From contig OY282380.1 in the NCBI GenBank assembly GCA_958295885.1, forward strand, positions 3,224,001 to 3,288,000: a stretch of DNA of 64,000 nt, in the 5' to 3' direction. Under the pieces are notes generated by a model. That model saw nothing but the letters and a program-made list of their open reading frames with translations, was not told the origin of the DNA and did no database searches. The stretch is from Arenicellales bacterium. Lineage in GTDB: Bacteria; Pseudomonadota; Gammaproteobacteria; Arenicellales; JAJDZL01. The stretch's first letter is position 1. The number at the start of each line of letters is the position of its first letter. Made by a program: the position numbers and the translations under genes. Positions 16,743 to 25,705 of this stretch are shown here, piece after piece.

Positions 16743-18031
16743 CAAATGTAAAATTATTTCAAGTCTTCTAGATTTTCAATAATTTTTCTCTTCATCTTCC
16801 TGCCGCTCGTTCGGTTTAAAACCCATCTGAATGGCAATCACTTCGTGAGTCTCGAAGTCGGTCATGGGTGGCAAGTCGGGTGCGGTTGGTTGATCAGCTT
16901 ATTTTGACCATCAGGTCCGCTCTCCGCGTGGGTTCCAGGTAACGCAGCAATCCACAATCCAACCAGCTCCAGTTGAAGCTCGGTCGAATAGATCATTGAT
17001 TTCTAATACAATCTTCAATTCTTGCTGCCAGCTAAGAATGCGTATCTGAGCCGCTTCTCAAACGGTCCGCAATTCGTACAATCAATCTGCGCCAGCGTAT
17101 CGCGAGCCCGAGCATTTCTCCGGGCACTGAACTCATCAACATTTTTTTGCAAATTCTATGGACTCATCTCGCGATGAACGTCATAGTAACCGCGTTTCAG
17201 ACAAAGACCCGGACGACTCCGCACCATTGACGTTAGCCTGCTCTTTGACGTGCTCACCCATCAAGTGCCTGACGGTTTCATCCACTTCATCCTCGCAGCT
17301 AAACAGATCAGACGCGTTGTTTGCCCAATCGGCTCGTGTACGATGCGCCATGAACCAGGCGTTCTAATGTTGAATTTTCGGATCATTGGATAACTTCGTG
17401 CTATGTGCCTCCATGAGCGAAGCTGAACGCAAATAGACTGCCGTCAGCCATTTTCAGCATTTGAGATTGCTGCCTTCCATCAACGTGTCAGTCTTGGAGC
17501 TGAAAGGCTTTCTGCACGCTTTGCTGCTGTCTTGCGGTCCGCCTGACTCGGTCGCTCTGAGCCGCACCGAGGACAGGTTCGATCTCCGGCCAACGCAATG
17601 ACTCAATTTAACTCCTTGCAACAGCTTCGTTTTGAAACCGACTCATGAATTCTTAAAGTCTCACTCGAACATGTTTCAAATTACGCATAAAAATTTGATC
17701 CGATTGAAAGCAAGTTTCTGCATTAGAAAGTAATTTCTAAATTTTACGATTGTCAGCGATTCACGATGATGCCTGAAAGAATCAGCGAGTTCATCACCTT
17801 CTGCGATGCAATTGAGCCCATGCGCATAATATCGGACAGACGGTCGCATTCCGACTGCTCTGGTGCTGTCAGGTAGTGCTGCATCTGCCGCCGTTCGCTG
17901 AAACATTTAACATTTACGACAATACATGGATTACGCGACGCGAGCGTCTCTGTGTCTTGTAAATGTTAGCCGAGTTGCACACAGGGAACAAAACACGCGA
18001 ATGGCGGCGCCCGCTCGCTCCGTTTTGGTCT
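16743..18031. other. Long intergenic stretch, probably eroded coding DNA
   Basis: About 1.3 kb. On the minus strand several stop-interrupted stretches look protein-like, for example EDEVDETVRHLMGEHVKEQA and LSWQQELKIVLEINDLFDRA, but no family was recognised. No RNA gene or repeat was identified. Confidence 0.4.
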
Positions 18032-19255
18032 TCAGACCGATTGTGGCAGTTGTGAAAACTTCTTTCGCCACCTAAGGCAGCGTTGCGCATCACGTTCTTC
18101 ATAGTCACGCAAGGCGGACTGAGGGTCCAGTGTGAACCGGTCCTCTTCATCCTCCCCCAACGCGGTCAATCGCATGGTATACCAGGCCGTTATCCCGCCC
18201 CGAGGCGGAGATTCGAATCTCGGAAATTCAGGATCACCACCTTCTTCGGTCAGCCAGGCCTCGGCAAGTCGCGGATTTAGAACCATGGCTCGAGCTAAAC
18301 TCACCATGTCGACGGCACCACTGGCAACTGCATCCACCGCCTGCTCGCGCTTTCGAAACCCCCCTGTCAGCATCAGCGGCACATCGGTTACTTCTTTTGC
18401 GCGCCGGGCAAATTTGAGAAAGTATGGTTCGCCACGCGACGCTCCCTCGGAGCTTGCCTTCGCTCGGGGAAAATAGGTGCCGCCGCTAATGTCGATTAAA
18501 TCGACCGAGGTTTGGTCGAGAAGACGAACTGCCTCCAAAGCGTCATCCTCTATCAAGCCACCTTCCAGTCTGTCCGTCGAATTGATCTTTATCCCGACGG
18601 GGAACGACGGACCAACGGCGCGACGCACTTCGTCAATCACTTCGAGCACAATCCGGCAGCGAGCTTCGATCGAACCACCGTAGCCATCATCCCGGCGGTT
18701 GAACAGTGGAGACAGGAATTGACTGAGCAGAAATCCGTGCCCAGCGTGAATCTGAACGCCGCTAAATCCTGCTTTCTTTGCGTATGCTGCTGTTCTTGCA
18801 TAAATGTGCGGCAGTTCTTGGATGTCTTCAACTGACATGCCCCCACACCGAAGACCTTCGACATCCAGCGCAGACGGTCCCTTCGGCTGACTGATCGGTA
18901 TGTGCGAGAGAGCGCCTGCATGCCCGAGCTGCGGCCATAGGTGCGCGCCCTCTATCACAGCGCGGCTGACCAATGATTCTATCGCCTGCCGATCGGCGAG
19001 CGCTCCGAATACTAGATTTCCAGGTTTCTCCGGATAACGAGGATCACCTTGAACTTCACCAATGATCGACACTGCTGCGCCGCCTTGCGCCCATTTTTCG
19101 TAAAGTCGAATCTGAGCGTCGGTAGGATCACCTTCACCGTTTCCAAGTGAATCTGACATTGCAGATTTAGCGAGCCGATTTTTTAGAACGGCGCCACAAG
19201 GAAGTGTCAGCGAGCTTCCAAGCATACTGCTGATATTTGAGATTTCACACTCCAT
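18032..19255 (-). CDS. NADH:flavin oxidoreductase, old yellow enzyme family
   Basis: A 407-residue FMN-dependent TIM-barrel enzyme. Recognisable segments are LKNRLAKSAMSD (about residues 25-36, flavin site), LWPQLGHAGALSH, the substrate-anchoring AGFSGVQIHAGHGFLLSQFL and SPLFNRRDDGYGGS, then GIKINSTD and LMLTGGFR with GAVDMVSLARAMV at the end. It lacks the C-terminal FAD/NAD and iron-sulfur domains of 2,4-dienoyl-CoA reductases, so it is the single-domain type, reducing activated alkenes. The substrate is unknown. It stands alone. Confidence 0.9.
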   Translation of the reverse strand: MECEISNISSMLGSSLTLPCGAVLKNRLAKSAMSDSLGNGEGDPTDAQIRLYEKWAQGGAAVSIIGEVQGDPRYPEKPGNLVFGALADRQAIESLVSRAVIEGAHLWPQLGHAGALSHIPISQPKGPSALDVEGLRCGGMSVEDIQELPHIYARTAAYAKKAGFSGVQIHAGHGFLLSQFLSPLFNRRDDGYGGSIEARCRIVLEVIDEVRRAVGPSFPVGIKINSTDRLEGGLIEDDALEAVRLLDQTSVDLIDISGGTYFPRAKASSEGASRGEPYFLKFARRAKEVTDVPLMLTGGFRKREQAVDAVASGAVDMVSLARAMVLNPRLAEAWLTEEGGDPEFPRFESPPRGGITAWYTMRLTALGEDEEDRFTLDPQSALRDYEERDAQRCLRWRKKFSQLPQSV

Positions 19256-20059
19256 GGTTCATTCATCTCAGTCCCGTTGATCAAGAAGTCGCAGTCTTTG
19301 AATTCAAGCAGTGCTCCTCGCTCTTGAATTTTGAACCCGCGCCCTTCCGACCCTGATGAGACTGTGGATTCATCGTCAGGTTATCGGGAAAAATACTGAT
19401 GATATTGATAGGAATCGTGAAGTTGACAGCAATTCTCACTAACAGCATTGGTTTAATTTTGTCTCCTGATGGGGTTTGATGTCTGTTGAGGTTCATTGAA
19501 GCCGGTCGCTCACACAGCAGCCGGTGGCGGTGCTGTCAGGGCGGTGTCTGCGTCATACGGTGAAAACACTTTCAATTCTTGTTACTACCCGCCCGTGCTT
19601 GCATAACGACAGTCACACTCCAACTGCCGCTGGATTCTCACGTTGATTGTCGTTACACAGTGGGAATTTCCAATCAGTGCTTTCGTGTAGATTCAATCGA
19701 TAAATCCGGGTAATTTTTCATCAACTCATAAAGTACGGGCTGAATCCATGTGGCACCGACTTCACCTCATCCTGCCACTCGCTGTTACGCGGCGACTCGC
19801 TACATGCCAAACAACCTAGGTGGAACTGCTGTAGACCATGCCCGATGTCGATTTCATCTTCACCGCCAAGCCCGCCGCGCGCAAAGTCACTGAACAGTTC
19901 AACGATGACATTCAGTCAGGTGAAGGCAATTGACCGATCAATGTTGAAACGGCGCCTGCGAACAAAACTCAATACCGAGTGTATTCCACCACCTCGATTC
20001 TGCCAACTGCGTTTTGTCTGGTTTTTCGAGCATCTCTCCTTAAGCACGCATCTGAGACC
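19256..20059. other. Intergenic, no gene seen
   Basis: About 800 bases between the flavin oxidoreductase start and a putative MITE. It includes one copy of ATAACGACAGTCAC (19603-19616), which recurs at 21908 on the other side of the Rpn-type gene. No protein or RNA gene was recognised. Confidence 0.4.
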
Positions 20060-20176
20060 GTGAAAGTATTGCCAAATTAGTTTAAATTAGTGGATTATGA
20101 ATATCTATCTCATTGATTTAAATGATATAAATATTTGTTCTGATTCAGAAATCTACGAAAATGAGAATACTTTCAC
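20060..20176. repeat. Candidate MITE: 117-bp AT-rich element with 11-bp perfect inverted ends
   Basis: GTGAAAGTATT (20060-20070) and AATACTTTCAC (20166-20176) are exact inverted repeats around an AT-rich core without coding capacity. A related GTGAAAGTATT occurs at about 44279. Size and structure fit a miniature inverted-repeat element, but no target duplication is clear and only one full copy is in the window. Confidence 0.4.
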
Positions 20177-20404
20177 AGCCTCATCTGCAGTCACACGCCA
20201 CATTCCGAGTTCTCAACGAGTGGTACTCTTGATGAAATCCAATCTCAGCCTGAATCCGACTCCTCAGCACCCAACACTTCGCGACAGTCGGTCCGAATCG
20301 TTTTTGAATCAATTGTGACTGCCAGACCTGTTCAGCGTGCGGCGGCAGGTCAGTCACCGCCAATCGCTGAATCGCCAGTTCAAGCGAGTTTCCGGTCCGG
20401 TCAG

Positions 20405-21319
20405 CTACCGCGAAAGCTCCCTCACTGTGCCAGAGCTCAATCCGGTGTAGCGGCAGATCTTGTCAATCGGTTCATTGTTCTGCAGCATTATTTGCGCAAT
20501 ATTCCGCGCTTTCTGCTCAGCTCCCTCCTGCATCTTACTTTCCAGTGTCCCCTCAAGAAACGGGGACGTAAATACTTCCTGCGGTATGGTTACTCGCTCA
20601 ACTTCCATGATCATCTCCCTTGTGATTTCCGGCCTGACTCGGCAAATGTAGTCAACCGCCTTTCCAATCAATACTTTTCGACGCGTATCGTCAAGTTCCT
20701 GCCCCATCCGAAGCAACTCGGCGACCATTTTAAGATCCGCATCCCATATCCTGTCAAATATATACAATATCTGTCTCGTTTCCAATTTCCTTTCCATTAT
20801 CTGCTGCTGAACCTGCGTTCGGCGCAAGTTCACGCAGCGCACAATGAAGTTCAATACCTGTCGACCGAACATCTCGATCATTTCTGGTGACTCGGCTGTC
20901 AGATCCTGGTGGAACTCCAAGTTGTAAGGCCACTTCGGTTCCCGACCATGATAGATCAATATCGGCAATATCGGAATCATCTGTTTTCCGTACACCGCAG
21001 TCTGATATTCCAGCAGCTGCAGCATCAATTTCGCATCCTGCCAGCTCTTGTGTTCCAGCATGAATACCATCCTGCAGTGCGCACCGGACTTTTTGGACCT
21101 GACCGAATACAGAAGATCCATTTGTTTTTTGCTTGAGTCCGGCATGAAATGAACTGTCGGCTGCGCACGCAATGTCCGCCAGTCAAAAGCATTGAACTCG
21201 TCAGCTGTCAAGGCCAGCTCGAACAGGTCCATACCATTCTGCGGGTCTCCATAGATCTCGCAGAACAGCCGATCATGCGGGTTCTTGAATTTAATTTTGT
21301 CAAGCTTGGGTTCTGCCAT
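20405..21319 (-). CDS. Rpn family recombination-promoting nuclease / putative transposase
   Basis: Start chosen at ATG 21319, giving about 304 residues (MAEPKLDKIKFKNPHDRLFC); the longer frame upstream has no family match. The core MDLLYSVRSKKSGAHCRMVF then MLEHKSWQD carries the D...E-x-K pattern of the PD-(D/E)XK fold used by Rpn/YhgA-like proteins, followed by YQTAVYGKQMIPILPILIYH and WPYN. Rpn proteins are DNA endonucleases associated with recombination. The C-terminal residues TGLSSGTVRELSR look like the short helical tail typical of the family. Flanked by non-coding relics and a 14-bp direct repeat on both sides. Confidence 0.85.
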   Translation of the reverse strand: MAEPKLDKIKFKNPHDRLFCEIYGDPQNGMDLFELALTADEFNAFDWRTLRAQPTVHFMPDSSKKQMDLLYSVRSKKSGAHCRMVFMLEHKSWQDAKLMLQLLEYQTAVYGKQMIPILPILIYHGREPKWPYNLEFHQDLTAESPEMIEMFGRQVLNFIVRCVNLRRTQVQQQIMERKLETRQILYIFDRIWDADLKMVAELLRMGQELDDTRRKVLIGKAVDYICRVRPEITREMIMEVERVTIPQEVFTSPFLEGTLESKMQEGAEQKARNIAQIMLQNNEPIDKICRYTGLSSGTVRELSR

Positions 21320-22209
21320 ACATCTTCCTGCCATGCTTATTGTGCTGTCGAATGAAAATGACCTGCCTGCCGAATCTGCCATTCGGACGGTCGTTCTTGT
21401 GATATGTCTGTCGAAACATCCACTGAGCTGATTTGACCGGACATTTCCGCGGAGATCGGATCGCGTTTGAGAATTCAAACTCTCCGATATGAACTATCGT
21501 ACATTCTGCGATTCCAAAATGGAAATCAGGCGAACATAACAGGGAAAGATCATCCGCCGCGACGGCGCCGCAGTCGCAGGTTGCAGCAAAATGAACTGCA
21601 ATCGACATTGCAGCTGCTTATTCTGATTGGATAAAGTGCCGATGTTGGCATGCGAAACACTTACCGGTGTTTTTTCAGTGACGGCAGTCCAGCGCTTCAG
21701 GTGCGGACGCTCTCTCAATTGCGATTACGTTCGATTCCTGTCATTGTGAACAATCCCGCTTCGGTCATCCGAGCAGACAAATGAATCCGCTCTCAAAATG
21801 ATTGCGATGAACAACATGCATCAGGTGGTTCAAATTCTCTTCGGCCATCGTACTTTCGCCGAGGAACTGCTAATGTTTTATTTTGGGCAATAGCTCGCCC
21901 TGCATTTATAACGACAGTCACGGTGAAAAACCAGCGACATCAGAGTGTGATAGTCGCCATGCAAGGGGGCAAGCAGTTATTGCGTCAGGACAAGTCCTGG
22001 AATTGGGGGAATGCTATGAAATAATGAAATAGTTGAAACCATTCATCGCAACCCAACGGGTTCGACTCCTGTCCGGCAAAGGCACAGCCTGCCAGCCGGA
22101 AGCGAGTGTTGCATGGCAGTCGGCAACGGCGGTCGTGAAGCGTACACAGCGGGTGATGAAGCGTCCTATTGAGCCTCGAAATTGCTATCGATGGCGCTTT
22201 CAGTGTTAA
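21320..22209. other. Intergenic, no gene seen
   Basis: Nothing coding was recognised. It contains the second copy of ATAACGACAGTCAC (21908-21921). The last part precedes a degenerate group II intron. Confidence 0.4.
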
Positions 22210-22600
22210 CTAGCTGGGAGCAGCACTTGCAACACCGCGAGTGGCGAGGTGTTGCAAGGCCGTCCGGGGTCGCGGGAACGGCGCAAAGTCGCGGGAAGGG
22301 TTGCCAGGGAACCTGAGAGAGCCTGTATTTTCCATCGGACAGGGTATCCGGCCAAAGGGGAGTCGGAGCAGAAAAGTCCCCGGCCCGTCGCATGGTCTGC
22401 GGTGCGACGGGAGCGCGCAGGCGGAACACACAAAGACGGCAGACTACGATGGTACTGGTTGGCGAATCAATAAGCCGAAAGGATGAAATGCAGGCAGTCG
22501 TAGCGCTCTGATAGTACTGATGACGGCGGGGAACTGAGTCCATCAGGACCCGTTCGAGGGAAGCGGAGCGTCATGCATACAGAAATATTGGTGGGAAACG

Positions 22601-22785
22601 ATGGAAAGTACACAGAGACTTACAAACACGTCTACGAAACAGCAATATATAGCCGAACAGGCGAGAGCGTCAGCAGTGGGTTTCAGACGCAGACTTGACG
22701 TAGTATTTCGACAGTCTGAGTCATGCCCGACTGCGTGAGATTCTCGACCTGCGGATCAAAGAGGGGCATTCGATTTATGCCCGTT
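22601..22785 (+). pseudogene. Group II intron reverse transcriptase, internally deleted
   Basis: The first about 25 residues match the usual start of a group II intron-encoded protein and the second block (W.SDAD...YFDSLSHARLRE) matches the region around the active-site strand before YADD. A TAG interrupts T-stop-YFD. The finger, remaining palm, thumb and maturase regions are absent. Confidence 0.7.
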
Positions 22786-22877
22786 GAGCGAACCTGTTGC
22801 ATGAGGAACCGAGTGCGTCAATCGCGCACGCTCGGATCTGTGAGGAGCGGGGCTCGGTAACGACCCCGCTTACTCGG
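22786..22877 (+). ncRNA. Group II intron domains V-VI
   Basis: Hairpin arms CCGAGTGCG / CGCACGCTCGG and GCGGGG / CCCCGC, same layout as 60-151. Relative to that copy, C-G to G-C and T-A to C-G type exchanges occur on both arms, so pairing is preserved. Confidence 0.75.
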
Positions 22878-22878
22878 C

Positions 22879-23508
22879 CTAATTTTTTTTATTGATTTTT
22901 TTGAAGATATTTCTGATCCACTTTACGCCTGGAATCTTGAATCCCTCTTTCGCTTCGGATGCTTCCGTATTTTCGCTCGATTCTGCACTGTCTGCAGCTT
23001 GGCTGTCGACGTTGTCTTCTGCCTGATCAACTTCAGCAATTTCCACTTCCTCACTCGCTTCGTCACTTTCTTCACCTTGGCTGTCGGCACTTTCCGTATC
23101 AAGGTCTGCGTCAGCGCTTTCCGCCTCCTCACTCGCTTCTGAAAGTTCTGCCTCCTCATCCGTTTCTGAGTCAGCGGGCAGAAAATGGATGACGTCGGTT
23201 ACTTTGCCTTCCGTGAAGTAAATCGTAACAGTTGCTTCTTTCACGGTTTCTCGATCTTCATTCAGCAGATAGTACACGTAATCCCAGCGACTCCGATGAA
23301 ACGGATCAACGACGAGCGGCGTTCCCAAGATGTCCAGCACTTCAGACGGTTCCATCCCTTGACGGATCTGATTTACGTTTTCTCGTTCAATCTGCTGGCC
23401 TTGCTGCAGTTCCGGTCGATAGACCTGACAGGAAGCGAGCAGGAGAGCAGTGATGCAAAGCAGACTGATGACAGCAGAATTTAATTTGGGCAGGTAAGGT
23501 TTGAACAT
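22879..23508 (-). CDS. bamE: Outer membrane assembly lipoprotein BamE with acidic C-terminal extension
   Basis: A 209-residue lipoprotein. A signal peptide with lipobox LLAS-C (Cys27) precedes the SmpA/OmlA fold (about residues 40-115: QGQQIERENVNQIRQGMEPS, EVLDILGTPLVVDPFHRSRW, DYVYYL). BamE helps the Bam complex insert outer-membrane proteins. Usual length is about 110-150; here residues about 117-190 add a strongly acidic Glu/Ser/Asp/Ala-rich tract, followed by a basic tail (WIRNIFKKINKKN). It is the last gene of nadK-recN-acetyltransferase-bamE, 24 nt after the acetyltransferase. The tail is unusual and probably disordered in the periplasm. Confidence 0.9.
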   Translation of the reverse strand: MFKPYLPKLNSAVISLLCITALLLASCQVYRPELQQGQQIERENVNQIRQGMEPSEVLDILGTPLVVDPFHRSRWDYVYYLLNEDRETVKEATVTIYFTEGKVTDVIHFLPADSETDEEAELSEASEEAESADADLDTESADSQGEESDEASEEVEIAEVDQAEDNVDSQAADSAESSENTEASEAKEGFKIPGVKWIRNIFKKINKKN

Positions 23509-23532
23509 GTGGTTTATCTCACAAACGAAAGA

Positions 23533-24030
23533 TTAGCTAAGCTCCTTTAATACTGCGATTTCGTCGCAGTCATTGAATTTACAGCACTTAAAGCAAACTC
23601 CCCACACCTTTTCCGGAAAGATTTCTTTTGGAACAGTTCGAAAGCCTGCATTATGGAAAAAGCTCGGAACATAGGTCAGTGCCATTATGCGCTTCAATCC
23701 AAGTGAAATTGCTTTTTCTATTAATTTATCGACCAGAATTCGTCCGAAGCCGTGACGTTTCTGATTTTCAGCTACCACCAGACTCCGAATTTCGCACAGA
23801 TTTTCGTTAAAAATTTCTAAGGCTCCGCATGCGACAACGACATCATCCAATTCGATGACGATGAACTTCATCAGATTGTCGCAGATGTCGGATTTGGATC
23901 TTGGAAGCAGCACGCCGTGCGCTACATAATCCGCCATAAGCGCATGAATGCCATCAATATCCTGTGTATTCGCCGCACGGACTGTCGGCGAAATTTTCAG
24001 CTCGAAAGCAGGTTTAATCATCACTCGCAT
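23533..24030 (-). CDS. GNAT-family N-acetyltransferase (ArgA-like)
   Basis: A 165-residue GNAT protein with the acetyl-CoA loop segment VAENQKRHGFGRILVDKLIE (about residues 92-111; Q/R-x-x-G-x-G/A pattern) and a C-terminal KVWGVCFKCCKFNDCDEIAV that resembles the end of N-acetylglutamate synthase domains (KCWxxCxxCPKFPxCDE). It could make N-acetylglutamate for arginine synthesis as short ArgA-type enzymes do. It begins inside the end of recN (10-nt overlap), which is an unusual insertion between recN and bamE. Confidence 0.85.
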   Translation of the reverse strand: MRVMIKPAFELKISPTVRAANTQDIDGIHALMADYVAHGVLLPRSKSDICDNLMKFIVIELDDVVVACGALEIFNENLCEIRSLVVAENQKRHGFGRILVDKLIEKAISLGLKRIMALTYVPSFFHNAGFRTVPKEIFPEKVWGVCFKCCKFNDCDEIAVLKELS

Positions 24031-25685
24031 TGAGAAAGCATCTCCCTTGCATGTTCAGTAGTGCGAGTCGTTATTTTAACACCACCCAGCATTCTCGCAA
24101 TTTCCGTAATTCGTTCCTGAGGGCTCAAAAGATGAATGGTCACCGTTGAATCATGATCGACTGATTTAATGACGTTCAGTTGACTGTGCCCTTTTGCCGC
24201 AACCTGAGGCAAGTGCGTAATGCAGATAATTTGGGCATGCCGGCTTAACTTGGCAAGCAGCGTTCCGGTCCGTTCGGCAACGCCGCCTCCGATGCCTACA
24301 TCAACCTCATCAAAAACAATCGTTGGCACCTGTGTTGTGCTGGCGGCCACAACTTGAATCGCAAGGCTGATTCTGGACAGTTCACCTCCCGATGCAATGG
24401 CGCCGATCGATCCTTTCTCCTGCCCGGGATTGGTTGCAATCAGGAACTTTGTATCTTCATACCCAAAACTGGAGTAAGAATTCGAATCCTGATCAACCAA
24501 ATACACTTCAAAACCGGCGCCTTCCATACCGAGCAGCTGAAGCTGCTGGGTGACTTCGTGGGCAAAATCCTTTGCAGCCGGCTGCCGAGCGCTCCGAATT
24601 TTTTTCGCAATGCTGTGGTACTCCTGTTTCAACTGCTCCAGTCTGTTGTCAAACTCCTTAATTTCGGCAAGTTCCAATTCTACCTTTTCGATTTTTCCAG
24701 CGAGTTCCTGTTGTAATTCAGCCAAATTATCAACGTCTGCATGATGAATTCGGGCTTGGTGATGCAATTCCGACATTCTGGACTGAAGAATTTCAATTTC
24801 AGCCGGGTCGTGCTCGATCTGATCGGACAGCAGATTCATTTCTCGTGCGCTTTCATCAATTCGAATTACAGCTTCATTCAGCAAATCACTGATCGGCTCG
24901 AGCCGTCCGTCGTATTTTGCAAGCTGCGAAATTTGAACCGAAAATTCGCTGATCATGCTGCTCAGGGTTCGGTCATACCCGTAAAAGAGTTCTTCTGAAA
25001 TCGTGCTTAGCGTACGAATCAGCTCTTCGGCATTTGACGCCCGGGAAAGACGGTCTTTCAACTGGGTAAATTCACCTTGCTCAGGAGACAGCTGGGCTAG
25101 TTCACCGTGTTGGTGCCGCGTCAGTTCCAGTAAAGACTGCAGTCGTTTTTGGTTCTCAGTCAATTGCTTTCTCTTTCTTTGTTCGGTTCGAATTTTCGCC
25201 GCGAGTTCCGCAAGTTTCTTTACGTCCTCCAGATGTCCGATAAATGCGTCCAGCAGGTATCGCTGAGTTCCGCCTTTGGAAAGTGAATGGTGTTCATGCT
25301 GGCCATGAATTTCGACCAGAAGAGACGCCAGTGATCGAACATATTTCAGCGTAACGGGTCGTCCGTTAATGTAAGAACGCGAGGGACGGTCAGGGTAAAT
25401 CAGACGTCGAACAAAACATTCCTGTCCATCGGATAGACCAAGTTCTCCCAGCCATTGTCTGGCCTCGAAGCCAGTGACATCAAATACAACAGTGACGTCC
25501 GCGCATTCGCAATTACTGCGAACCACGCTGCCGCCTGCTCTCGAACCCATTACGATGGCGAGGGCATCAATCAATAAGGATTTTCCGGCCCCGGTTTCAC
25601 CCGTTACTGCGGTCAGGCCCAAATCAAAATCAATGTGAGCTTCTGAAATGAGAAGATAATTCCTGATGTAAATCGATTTGAGCAT
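24021..25685 (-). CDS. recN: DNA repair protein RecN
   Basis: 554 residues, normal for RecN, an SMC-like cytoplasmic ATPase in double-strand break repair. Walker A TGETGAGKSLLIDAL lies at about 29-43, a long coiled coil fills about 155-365, and the signature and Walker B (SGGELSRISLAIQVV; TIVFDEVDVGIGG) lie at about 430-475, with ICITHLPQVAA after that. It follows nadK by 20 nt and overlaps the acetyltransferase gene, so it is in an operon. No LexA-type box was recognised upstream, though recN is often SOS-controlled. Confidence 0.96.
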   Translation of the reverse strand: MLKSIYIRNYLLISEAHIDFDLGLTAVTGETGAGKSLLIDALAIVMGSRAGGSVVRSNCECADVTVVFDVTGFEARQWLGELGLSDGQECFVRRLIYPDRPSRSYINGRPVTLKYVRSLASLLVEIHGQHEHHSLSKGGTQRYLLDAFIGHLEDVKKLAELAAKIRTEQRKRKQLTENQKRLQSLLELTRHQHGELAQLSPEQGEFTQLKDRLSRASNAEELIRTLSTISEELFYGYDRTLSSMISEFSVQISQLAKYDGRLEPISDLLNEAVIRIDESAREMNLLSDQIEHDPAEIEILQSRMSELHHQARIHHADVDNLAELQQELAGKIEKVELELAEIKEFDNRLEQLKQEYHSIAKKIRSARQPAAKDFAHEVTQQLQLLGMEGAGFEVYLVDQDSNSYSSFGYEDTKFLIATNPGQEKGSIGAIASGGELSRISLAIQVVAASTTQVPTIVFDEVDVGIGGGVAERTGTLLAKLSRHAQIICITHLPQVAAKGHSQLNVIKSVDHDSTVTIHLLSPQERITEIARMLGGVKITTRTTEHAREMLSQCE

Positions 25686-25705
25686 ATCTGTCGGCTGCCG
25701 CTGAT

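Larger units (their letters stand above)
22210..22877 (+). mobile_element. Group II intron with two internal deletions and a remnant reverse transcriptase
   Basis: The structured GC-rich 5' portion (about 22210-22600) looks like the ribozyme domains I-IV of a bacterial group II intron (5' limit approximate). An intron-encoded ORF begins at ATG 22601 (MESTQRLTNTSTKQQYIAEQ), jumps by deletion into the catalytic palm: WVSDADLT-stop-YFDSLSHARLREILDLRIKE, then stops. Domain V-VI follows directly (22786-22877). Most of the reverse transcriptase and maturase are deleted, so it cannot move by itself. It ends one base before the bamE stop codon. Confidence 0.75.

Noticed and set aside
22060-22090. tRNA T-arm-like GGGTTCGACTCCTG
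   Set aside because: No matching acceptor, D or anticodon arms at tRNA spacing.
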